A DNA stretch of 18,093 nucleotides, taken from assembly GCA_017646555.1 (NCBI GenBank), contig JAGCMG010000152.1:1-18093 (forward strand). Direction: 5' to 3'. The notes under the pieces are model-generated. The model was given only the letters and a program-made list of their open reading frames with translations. It did no database searches and was not told where the DNA came from. This DNA comes from Clostridia bacterium (lineage in GTDB: Bacteria; Bacillota; Clostridia; Christensenellales; Borkfalkiaceae). This document shows positions 1-7,900 of this stretch, one piece after another (position 1 is the first letter of the stretch; each line of letters opens with the position of its first letter). The position numbers and the translations under genes are program-made.

Positions 1-2501
1 ATACCGTAACGATTTACGGGTTGGACGATATTGTGGTTGATGAAATTACCGTCGTTCACGGCGAAAACGCTATTTTACCTAACTACGCCGATTATTCTAC
101 CGAATATTACACGGCAACGGGTTATTCAAGTACGCCTACGGCTGTTACTGAAAATACAAGCGTATTCGTTCTTTATGAAAAAGTTTCGTTCACGGTTGAA
201 TTTAAGGTTTTAGGTTCAACTTATTTAGAAAAATCGGTTGAATATTTAGATACCGTTCAACTTCCAGCGTCCCCAGTAAGAGCAGGCTACATATTTACGG
301 GGTGGCTATTAGACGGCGTTCCGTTCGATTTCAAAACGGAAATTACCGAAGATATTTCGCTTTCCGCCGAATTTACCAAGATTGAAAAGAAAAAGTACGA
401 AGTAACTTTTTATAACTTTGACGGCAGTCAATACGGTGGTACGCAATTAGTTGAAGAAGGTAAAAGTGCTATTTTACCTGGTAAGCCGTACTATGAAGGG
501 TACGAGTTTGAAGGTTGGGCGCAAGACTTTTCTTGCATAACGGAAAACTTAAAGGTTTACCCGATTTTTAAGGCGAAAACTTATATCGTAACTTTCGTTG
601 ATGCAAACGGTGAACTTTCTACGCAAACCGTTCGTCACGGACAAAGCGCGATTGAACCTGATAGAAGTGAAATTTTCGAGCCGGTTGGCAAGTTCTTTGC
701 AGGTTGGAGCCATAATTTTAAAAAGGTTACTTCCGAGTTAACTATAACTGCACAGTATAAGCCACTTACCTTCGTAGTAATGTTTTTTAACGGCACGAAA
801 AGGGTAGGCGCAACGCAATATATCGCTTACGGCGAAAGCGCAACCCCACCCGTTTTAGCAGAAAAGGTTGGTTACGATTTTAAAGGTTGGTCTAACGGTG
901 AAGAAATCGGCAATTTCTACGAAAGCGTTACCGAAGAATTAGTTCTCTTTGCAGTATACGAAGCAAAAACCTTTAATATCAACTACTATGAAAAGGGAAC
1001 TTTGCTTAAAACGGAAACAGCCGTATACGGTGAAAACGCTGAACTTTACCTTTACGAAAAGAAAGGATTTGTTTTTGAAGGTTGGTTCCTTGACGCTGAA
1101 TTTAACGAGTATTACGACTTTACTAATATAGTTGATAAAAATCTTGACCTATACGCAAAGTGGGAACAAGCACCTGAAGTTTTATATACCGTAACCTTTA
1201 TAGTAGACGGCGAAATTTACGGGCAACCTCAAAATGTAGTAGAAAACGGCTCGGCAATCGCGCCTGCTAATCCTTTTAAAGAAGGGTATACCTTTATCGG
1301 TTGGGATGGCTCTTACGAAAAAGTCAAGAATAATTTAGTTCTTAACGCTGTATTTAAAATAAATATGTATAGGGTAACTTTTATTTATTGTGACGCTTTT
1401 GGCGACGACAAAATAGAAGTTCAAGAAATTCCTTACGGCGACCCTGCAAGCGAGCCTAACGTTTACGAAAAAATAGGGCATAAGTTTGACGGTTGGGATA
1501 CGCCTTTTGATGAAATTACCAAAGATATAATAGTTAAAGCAATTTACACGCCTAATACTTATACTGTAACTTTCTACGACGGCGACAATGTTATTAGTCA
1601 GCAAAGCGTTCAATTCGGCAAGCGTCCGTCAATCGTTTCAACGCCTAAAAAAGAAGGCAATGCGTTCAATTATTGGGTACTTAAAGACGGCAGTTTGTTT
1701 AGTTACGACTGGTTAGTGGAAAACGACGTTCAAGTTTACGCAAGATGGAAAAAGTTAAGTTATAGCGTTTACTACTATATAAACGGCGAATTATTTATAG
1801 AACACTCGGTAGTGTTCGGCGAAGAATTACCACAAAGTCCTGAACCTAATTTAGAATACGACGAAATATTTAGTGGTTGGTCGGAAAAACCTTTCACGAT
1901 GCCTGCTAAACCGATAGTCGTAGTTGGTACTATTAACAAGTTGCCAAGATATACCTTAACTTACTATATAAACGGCAATATTTACTATAGTGAAGAACTT
2001 TTAGAAGGTGAATTAGTATTTATTCCTGACGACCCTATTTTAGCCGAAAACGAAAGATTTAGTGGTTGGGGCAATATTCCTGAATATATGCCTGACGGCG
2101 ACGTTAGAATAGACGGTTATATCACCACTATTGAAACTCGTAAAAACGCGATTATCGTTGAAGTGTTCGACGCAACTGATTATTCGGTGGGCGTAAGCAT
2201 TACCGTGAAAGGTCAAGTTAACTTTGCTGGTATTTTAGGTTCACTCTATTTTGGCGACAATCAGTTAACTAATACGGAATTCTTTGGCGAAGGTTTTGCG
2301 TCTAATTATGAAGACGGTGTAAATTTCACTTGGTCGCAAGGTGAAAACTTAACCGAAGAAAAAACGATTGCTATAATGTACTTTGCAAAAGACGGCTTTG
2401 ACAATTTAAGCATAAGTCTTTCCGTGTATGAATTCCTTGAAATTACCGAAAGTGGTGATATTCAATCGGTAGAGTACGTAGTAGACTATATATTAGAGTA
2501 A
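1..2501 (+). CDS. Large extracellular B-repeat protein with possible C-terminal cohesin-like domain (5' partial)
   Basis: The frame is open from base 3, so the true start and any signal peptide lie upstream; 832 residues are visible. Most of it is about ten tandem units of 60-70 residues, each opening with a Y-x-V-T-F strand, then a GE(N/S)A-P segment, a GY-F-GW turn and a final A-Y/W strand. This is the InlB B-repeat / Listeria-Bacteroides repeat (Flg_new) signature, a small beta-grasp unit found in surface proteins of Firmicutes and Bacteroidetes. The last approximately 120 residues (about 2130-2490) are not a B-repeat. Their beta-rich pattern, with an alternating FAGILGSLYFGD-type strand and a late AIMYFAKDG-type strand, resembles a cohesin, but this is a weak profile-level guess. 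There is no LPXTG motif or C-terminal membrane anchor. The stop is 16 bases before the next secreted protein, so both probably share one mRNA. The role is likely surface adhesion or scaffolding (inference). Confidence 0.85.
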   Translation, partial: TVTIYGLDDIVVDEITVVHGENAILPNYADYSTEYYTATGYSSTPTAVTENTSVFVLYEKVSFTVEFKVLGSTYLEKSVEYLDTVQLPASPVRAGYIFTGWLLDGVPFDFKTEITEDISLSAEFTKIEKKKYEVTFYNFDGSQYGGTQLVEEGKSAILPGKPYYEGYEFEGWAQDFSCITENLKVYPIFKAKTYIVTFVDANGELSTQTVRHGQSAIEPDRSEIFEPVGKFFAGWSHNFKKVTSELTITAQYKPLTFVVMFFNGTKRVGATQYIAYGESATPPVLAEKVGYDFKGWSNGEEIGNFYESVTEELVLFAVYEAKTFNINYYEKGTLLKTETAVYGENAELYLYEKKGFVFEGWFLDAEFNEYYDFTNIVDKNLDLYAKWEQAPEVLYTVTFIVDGEIYGQPQNVVENGSAIAPANPFKEGYTFIGWDGSYEKVKNNLVLNAVFKINMYRVTFIYCDAFGDDKIEVQEIPYGDPASEPNVYEKIGHKFDGWDTPFDEITKDIIVKAIYTPNTYTVTFYDGDNVISQQSVQFGKRPSIVSTPKKEGNAFNYWVLKDGSLFSYDWLVENDVQVYARWKKLSYSVYYYINGELFIEHSVVFGEELPQSPEPNLEYDEIFSGWSEKPFTMPAKPIVVVGTINKLPRYTLTYYINGNIYYSEELLEGELVFIPDDPILAENERFSGWGNIPEYMPDGDVRIDGYITTIETRKNAIIVEVFDATDYSVGVSITVKGQVNFAGILGSLYFGDNQLTNTEFFGEGFASNYEDGVNFTWSQGENLTEEKTIAIMYFAKDGFDNLSISLSVYEFLEITESGDIQSVEYVVDYILE
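183..2130 (+). repeat. About ten tandem B-repeat (Flg_new-type) units
   Basis: These are protein-level tandem repeats, each about 180-210 bases. The most regular units contain the recurring words YTVTF at the start, GYxFxGW in the middle and a final AxY/AxW strand. The last two units are divergent: the GW becomes FSGW and the closing strand changes to VVVGT or IDGYI. A partial unit precedes position 183 and runs off the window edge. The units are similar rather than identical at DNA level, which suggests old duplications. Confidence 0.8.
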
Positions 2502-2517
2502 GATAAGGAGATAAAAA

Positions 2518-5500
2518 ATGAGAAATTTTAGTAGAAGAATTTTACTCGCGCTTGCCATTTTAGTGCTTTCAATAAGCACTTTAGGCGGTACGGTAGTTAA
2601 CGCTTTAGCAGATTTTATAACAATAGAGCCAACTCAAAAGCCTGCTAATATTTATACTGAAGAAACCTATATTTCTTACGATAGCGAAATGGAATACGCT
2701 ATTCCTGTTAGAATGTCGTATTACGGCGAATGTATCGCAAGTTATCAAATAGGTATTGACGTTCCTGACTTTTTAACGGTCGTTGACGTTACTTGCGACA
2801 ATTTTTATGAAGAAACTACTTCGTTTATCGTCGAAAAGACTTTAGGTGGATTTAGGGTAAGTTTTACAACTCAATACGAAGCGTTCAGCGGTGACGCAGT
2901 GTTATTTAACGTTATTTGCAAAACGAATAGACCTGGCGAATACTGGGGCGAATTTATGATAAGTGGTGATTTCACTACTATGTTCGTTAGTGAAACGGCA
3001 AGAGAAATCCCTTATATTTGCGAATTTAGTGGAATTGGCGTTTCAAGTGAAGGCTTTGACAGCGTTATCACGGGTGACCTTAACCTTGACGGCGTGGTAA
3101 CTTTAGCGGACGTAATTTGTTTACAAAGATATATTTTAGGCAACTGCGACGGTATGCCGTCAAATATTTTCAACGCGGGCGATATTGATAAAAACGGCAA
3201 TATTGATTCTATCGACGTTCAATATATGCAAATGTATTTGGTTAACGCAATTCCGTCACTTGACGATATCGGTGGAAATAACGGCGACAACGACGATAGC
3301 GGCTCTACTGGTGATGATTATAAAGACCCACTCTATTTATCGGTATCTATTCTTGATAGCAGGGAACAACTTATTACATATCAAACCTTTACCGCTGAAA
3401 AAGGCACTTTATACCCAGCAGTTGTAGGCGATTACGTTGCTGAATTCCTTAATAGATATTCAGCAAACGTAGCACGAATTCAATCGGACGCTTACGGCGA
3501 AATGACTACTGAACAAGCAGAAAAAGCAGTTCTTGAAATAAGCGACTGTGTATTCGTTTATTTAGACGTAGTTATCGACGATTACAACGAACCACAAAGA
3601 AATATCGTTCAAGATACTTATATTGAAGTAGAAACAAACTATAGAGTAAGATTTGTTTTATATGATGATTACACTTTAGAAATGTACGATAATGGCGAAT
3701 TAATCGAAAAAGGTAAATACTTCATCAACGAAAATCAATACGATATAACGGCAGTTTTATCTAATGGCTATAAGTTTAGAGCAACCTACAACAAGTTTGA
3801 AGATTGCTATTACGTAAGTGGTGGCGATAATGAAACGCCAAGTGGTTACGTTCGTGCCGAAATTTATTACGTATGCTATATGGGGGCAACTGGTCAATTT
3901 GTTACGGTTGATTATTGTGACGTTACTACGCCAGAAGACACTACCGTTTACGATTTCGTTCGTAGTGAAAATTCGTACGGTGATTTGGTTGAAATAATCA
4001 GCGTTTACTCTGACGAAAATCGCACGACAATCGTTTCTCAAGACGAACTCGTTATCAATAACGGTGTTTATTACGTAGAAATCGCCGACGTTGCATTGAC
4101 GGGTACTTATAATCTCGTAAGAGAAAGTTATAATATGAACGGAATGACTTCGCTTGAAATACTCGGTACCGTTACTTTCAACAACGACCAAGCAACTATC
4201 GTGTATAACGGCGAAATGGCAGGTCAATCTTATTTCTTCGTTTGCTCGCTTGGTACGGTTGAAATTAAGACGGGCGAATATTCGCAAATCATGGTTGAAA
4301 TTGAAGATAATAACGCGATTATCTTTTATGAGTTTGACGGGTCAGATTATAAAGTTCAAGAAGAATTTATGGCTGTTGAAGGCTGGTACAGTTTAGAAAT
4401 ACCTGGCGCAGACATGCCTATGGGTATCAATCTCTTTGCAAACGGTATTTCTTATATTGGAATAAGCGGTGATGTTCGCATGTTGATGCCTTATCAAGTT
4501 GACGGCGATGTCGTTACGCTTACTATGTACGGTTCGTCAATCAATGCAACGGTGGATAGGGAAAGCCAAAAACTTATCGTAGTTGGTGGTTCTGGTGGCG
4601 ATAATCCAAGCGACCGCGAAATTTATAAAACTGCACCACTTTCAATGGATGGAAAAATAGGTGAGTTAGTTCTTTATACCGATTCGTCTTTTGTGATTAT
4701 TTATAACGGTGAAAATGCTGGAGAAGGCAATTATAAAGAAAGTCCTAGCGGACAAATTGAACTTTTCGATACAAGCAGTTTTGTTATAATTATTGAATTC
4801 GATTATGAGAAAAATTACTACTACGTCGTAGGTTCGTCTGGTGGCGTGCCTACCGACCCACCGACGCAAGGCGAAACAACTACATTTAATGTTCTTTGTT
4901 ATTACGAAATGAACGGCCAACTCGTTGAAGTTGGCGGGGGCAATGTTGGTGTTTACGACGCTGAAAACACCGGTGTATATTCGTTTGCTTCGGCTTATCA
5001 TCATTACGGCGAAACGGTTTTAGTTGACGCAATATATTACGATAAAGACTTTACTCAATTAGTTCCAACCGACGCTTGTTTCATTGCTGGTATGCAATAT
5101 TTCGTAGTATTAAAAGACGTAGAAATAGTTGATGCAACTTTCATTTTATATCAACAAAGGGTTACTACTACTGGTAAGCCTATGTTAGAAGAAGTTGGTA
5201 CCTTAAAAGTTACCGAAACTGATGCAACTATTTTCTATAACGGCGAAATGACTGGCGAATCTTACCCTTACGGTATAATGCTCGGTCAAATGGAAATTAG
5301 AACGGGTGAATATTCGCAAATCCTTGTAGCCATTAGTGGTGACCAAGCAATTATCGCTTGGGAATACGACGGCTCAATGAACGAAGTAAACGAAGTGTTT
5401 ACTAAATACGCTGGCGTTTATGAAATGTCAGCCTTTTCAGCACCGTTCCCTTACGTTATAACTCTTTGTCCTAACGGCGTGGTAAAAATTAACGCCGGTG

Positions 5501-7755
5501 GCGATATCAACATAATGGATACCTACTTTTTAGAAGGCGACCAAATTACTTTCTCAATGATGGGCAACGTTATTAAAGGTACGGTTGATATTGACAACAA
5601 AGTTATTATTTGCGATAACGGTGGTAACAACGGTGATAATAGTGGCTCTGGTAGTGTGGTTGATAAGGGACTTAAAGAAATTATCACCCTTTACGATAAA
5701 GATTTAGGTATATGTGATTTACGCCTTTACACCGACCACTCTTTTGAAATCTTTACGAATGAAATTTGTGTCGCTGTTGGTGGCTATTCATATTTACCAG
5801 AAGACGGCTACGCGCTTTATATTGCCGACGGCGATATCCTTTTCATCTCTTACGATATCGATATGGGTTATTATATAATCGATAATATCGAAAATCACCC
5901 TGAACGCGAACTTATAGAATCAAGTTATTTATTCGCTGATTCGCTTGAAGCGTACGACATTAATTTTTATACCGACTGCTATTTTGAAGTTTACTATCAC
6001 GATTCGTTTATAATTGACGGTTACTTCTATTATATGGAAGACGGCAATATCTACCTTAAATGTAACGGTGGCAACAATATTCGTATCGCTTACGATAGCG
6101 AAACCGATAGTTATTACGGTTTAGTTTCGGAAGACCCTGATGACCCTAATAGCAATTACGTTTCAATTCACTATATCGTTTTCTATCAAACAAATGACGG
6201 CGAATATATCGCTATGAACGAAGGTGGTGGTGAATTTCCACGTGATACGCTTGTTTACGATTATATGTTAAGAACAAACGAGTTCGGTAGCGCAGTTATC
6301 GTTACAGGCATTTACTATGACCGTTCTTTAAAAGAGCGTGTTGATGAAAAGGCTGTATTTGAAAACGGCCGTATCTACTATATAGTAGTTACCGATGCTA
6401 ATATCGACGGCACTTACGCGCTTGGCGAAGAAAGTTACAATGATAACGGCGAAACGATTTTCACTCAATGTGGTGTTATTTCTTTTGAAAACGGTATGGC
6501 AACCATCACTTCTAACGGGGTCCAAGAAGTTTATCCATACAATATTATGTGTGGCGAAATTGAAATCGTTATGGGCGAATACGCTCAAATGATTTTATCA
6601 ATTAATAATGACGTCGTAGTTATTGAAAGTCGCTTTGACGCGTCTAATAATAGCATAACGGAAGAATTTAGTGCAGTTGCAGGCAATTACTTATTCAATA
6701 TTGACGAATACGGATTTTCTTACAACGTAACCCTTTATAACAACGGTGTTTGCAGATTAAACCAAGGCAACATTGGCTATCTTGCATTTTATAGCGTTAT
6801 CGAAGGTAGTGAGTTAGAATTAAATATTTTCGGCACTCTCCTTACCGTTAAAATTGAAGGCGAAGAACTTATCTACGTAAGTGGTTTTGACGATTATTAC
6901 CCAGATGGCGATTATGATGAAGAAATTTCACCACAGTTCGTTGCTATGATGGAAATTGACGGCGAATATTACCCTGTTACCGAGTGGAGTGCAAAATGCA
7001 CTTACGCATCTACTATCGGTGAATATGTCGAATATTTAGAAAAACAAATGTCTGGTCTTAAAGTGTTGGCAATGTACACCGTTGACGGCACTATATTAGA
7101 TAACTCTGCCCCTTATGATGTAAACGCTTATTATATCGGTATGGTTACTAATTGCGAACTTTACGGTAAATTTACCTTAATTCTTGAAGAAAACGGCAAG
7201 CAAAAAGTTGGCTTTATTGAATTTTCTGAAGACGGCGTTATGTATACCGATATGAACGGCAACGGTGGTGTTTACGAATATACTCAATTCTTAAATAATA
7301 TTGAAATTAAACTTGGCGAATTTTCACAAATTTGCATTACTATCGCTGGTGAATACGCTTATTTAGAATACACTTTTGACGGTAGCGACTGCGTTGAAGA
7401 TGAAACCTTAAACTATTTAGTAGGCTCTTATGGTTTAGAGGATATTTTCGAAACACCTATGAAACTTATTATTTATAATAACGGTATTTGTAGAATGGTG
7501 CAAACTTGCTGTGACGTAGGTATGTATTTTAGATATTCAATAACCGAAAAGGGTATTGCTATTGACGCTTACGGCGAAGTTACTGAATTTGAATACGACG
7601 CTAAAACTAACACTTATGTTTGCGTTAAAAACTACGGTGACGACTACAATAGCGGTAGTGATAACGGTTATATCGAAAGTGGTAAAAACGAAGGCTATGT
7701 TGAAAGTGATTTAGAAAATCTTGTCGGTGAAATCGGCGGTGTAAACTATAACTAA
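2518..7755 (+). CDS. Secreted giant protein: possible cohesin-like domain, type I dockerin, interleaved beta-repeats
   Basis: The protein has 1745 residues. The ATG follows a strong AAGGAG at 2505-2510, spaced 7 bases. Residues 1-31 form a Sec signal peptide (RR, then a hydrophobic stretch, then ALA before D32). Residues about 36-170 are beta-rich and look cohesin-like (tentative). Residues 186-247 are a confident type I dockerin with two calcium loops, D187-x-N189-x-D191-G...D198 and D222-x-D224-x-N226-G...D233, each followed by an LQRYIL/MQMYLV helix. An Asn/Gly/Asp/Ser linker (about 252-273) leads to four long repeat units (about 443-697, 786-1034, 1213-1461, 1471-1706) with shorter 60-80 residue units between them. 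The repeats match no family I recognise. There is no sortase signal, S-layer domain or transmembrane anchor, so the dockerin is the obvious attachment device. I count about 30 cysteines, which is high for a secreted protein. A structural, adhesive or glycan-binding role is inferred; no catalytic motif is seen. Confidence 0.9.
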   Translation: MRNFSRRILLALAILVLSISTLGGTVVNALADFITIEPTQKPANIYTEETYISYDSEMEYAIPVRMSYYGECIASYQIGIDVPDFLTVVDVTCDNFYEETTSFIVEKTLGGFRVSFTTQYEAFSGDAVLFNVICKTNRPGEYWGEFMISGDFTTMFVSETAREIPYICEFSGIGVSSEGFDSVITGDLNLDGVVTLADVICLQRYILGNCDGMPSNIFNAGDIDKNGNIDSIDVQYMQMYLVNAIPSLDDIGGNNGDNDDSGSTGDDYKDPLYLSVSILDSREQLITYQTFTAEKGTLYPAVVGDYVAEFLNRYSANVARIQSDAYGEMTTEQAEKAVLEISDCVFVYLDVVIDDYNEPQRNIVQDTYIEVETNYRVRFVLYDDYTLEMYDNGELIEKGKYFINENQYDITAVLSNGYKFRATYNKFEDCYYVSGGDNETPSGYVRAEIYYVCYMGATGQFVTVDYCDVTTPEDTTVYDFVRSENSYGDLVEIISVYSDENRTTIVSQDELVINNGVYYVEIADVALTGTYNLVRESYNMNGMTSLEILGTVTFNNDQATIVYNGEMAGQSYFFVCSLGTVEIKTGEYSQIMVEIEDNNAIIFYEFDGSDYKVQEEFMAVEGWYSLEIPGADMPMGINLFANGISYIGISGDVRMLMPYQVDGDVVTLTMYGSSINATVDRESQKLIVVGGSGGDNPSDREIYKTAPLSMDGKIGELVLYTDSSFVIIYNGENAGEGNYKESPSGQIELFDTSSFVIIIEFDYEKNYYYVVGSSGGVPTDPPTQGETTTFNVLCYYEMNGQLVEVGGGNVGVYDAENTGVYSFASAYHHYGETVLVDAIYYDKDFTQLVPTDACFIAGMQYFVVLKDVEIVDATFILYQQRVTTTGKPMLEEVGTLKVTETDATIFYNGEMTGESYPYGIMLGQMEIRTGEYSQILVAISGDQAIIAWEYDGSMNEVNEVFTKYAGVYEMSAFSAPFPYVITLCPNGVVKINAGGDINIMDTYFLEGDQITFSMMGNVIKGTVDIDNKVIICDNGGNNGDNSGSGSVVDKGLKEIITLYDKDLGICDLRLYTDHSFEIFTNEICVAVGGYSYLPEDGYALYIADGDILFISYDIDMGYYIIDNIENHPERELIESSYLFADSLEAYDINFYTDCYFEVYYHDSFIIDGYFYYMEDGNIYLKCNGGNNIRIAYDSETDSYYGLVSEDPDDPNSNYVSIHYIVFYQTNDGEYIAMNEGGGEFPRDTLVYDYMLRTNEFGSAVIVTGIYYDRSLKERVDEKAVFENGRIYYIVVTDANIDGTYALGEESYNDNGETIFTQCGVISFENGMATITSNGVQEVYPYNIMCGEIEIVMGEYAQMILSINNDVVVIESRFDASNNSITEEFSAVAGNYLFNIDEYGFSYNVTLYNNGVCRLNQGNIGYLAFYSVIEGSELELNIFGTLLTVKIEGEELIYVSGFDDYYPDGDYDEEISPQFVAMMEIDGEYYPVTEWSAKCTYASTIGEYVEYLEKQMSGLKVLAMYTVDGTILDNSAPYDVNAYYIGMVTNCELYGKFTLILEENGKQKVGFIEFSEDGVMYTDMNGNGGVYEYTQFLNNIEIKLGEFSQICITIAGEYAYLEYTFDGSDCVEDETLNYLVGSYGLEDIFETPMKLIIYNNGICRMVQTCCDVGMYFRYSITEKGIAIDAYGEVTEFEYDAKTNTYVCVKNYGDDYNSGSDNGYIESGKNEGYVESDLENLVGEIGGVNYN
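3073..3258 (+). other. Type I dockerin domain (coding segment)
   Basis: Two EF-hand-like loops lie about 35 residues apart, each beginning with G-D and followed by a hydrophobic helix ending YIL or YLV. Calcium ligands are at D187, N189, D191, D198 and at D222, D224, N226, D233 of the protein. Both loops are intact, so the domain should fold and bind a cohesin. The residues just before the last Asp of each loop (Leu-Ala and Ser-Ile) differ between the two halves, whereas many cellulosomal dockerins are symmetric there. Confidence 0.88.
3325..7635 (+). repeat. Composite repeat region: four long units interleaved with short units
   Basis: Each long unit of about 250 residues has a head of about 80 residues (Y-Y-x-x-G-x-Y/F, then a YDF/YSF/YDYM segment, then an I-Y-Y-D element and a YY-V strand). 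A tail follows with GTYxL, GTVTF-type and YNGEM strands, a GEYSQI word, an EFDGS word and a closing Y-L...NG unit. The short units (about residues 372-437, 702-778, 1047-1125, 1130-1203) share the words LYTDxSFE/I, GxY and a closing (D/N)YYYV. A lone head (about residues 270-360) precedes the first short unit. GEYSQI occurs in units 1 and 2 and becomes GEYAQM in unit 3 and GEFSQI in unit 4, which shows common descent. Asn/Gly/Ser/Asp linkers separate the blocks. Confidence 0.72.
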
Positions 7756-7770
7756 AAATTACTAAAAATA

Positions 7771-7805
7771 AAAAAATACCCACGGGCTAATCGTGGGTAT
7801 TTTTT
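7771..7805 (+). terminator. Intrinsic terminator of the repeat-protein operon
   Basis: A perfect 14-bp stem (7771-7784 with 7792-7805), seven-base loop, includes a run of six T at its 3' side. It begins 16 bases after the stop of the giant protein. The A-run on the 5' side means it could also work on the minus strand. Confidence 0.85.
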
Positions 7806-7849
7806 ATTCGTCGTATCAAGAAGTAGTTGGTACGCGTCTAAATATATTT

Positions 7850-7883
7850 AAATTAAAAACGGTAGCGTTTCGCGCTACCGTTT
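7850..7883 (-). terminator. Intrinsic terminator of the antiporter-GH35 operon
   Basis: An 11-bp perfect stem (7857-7867 with 7873-7883), five-base loop, is followed on the minus strand by T5 and further A/T bases. It lies 17 bases past the GH35 stop codon and ends the minus-strand operon. With the terminator at 7771-7805 it separates the two convergent operons. Confidence 0.8.
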
Positions 7884-7900
7884 GTTGTTAAAACTAACCG

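Noticed and set aside
183..2130. Possible CRISPR or DNA-level tandem array
   Set aside because: The periodicity is of protein repeats about 180-210 bases long that are divergent at DNA level; there are no short identical repeats with unique spacers.
3757..4287. 176-codon open frame on the minus strand inside the giant secreted protein
   Set aside because: It lies wholly antisense to a protein with signal peptide, dockerin and repeats; it has no ribosome site or recognisable domain and its composition is that of a mirrored coding frame.
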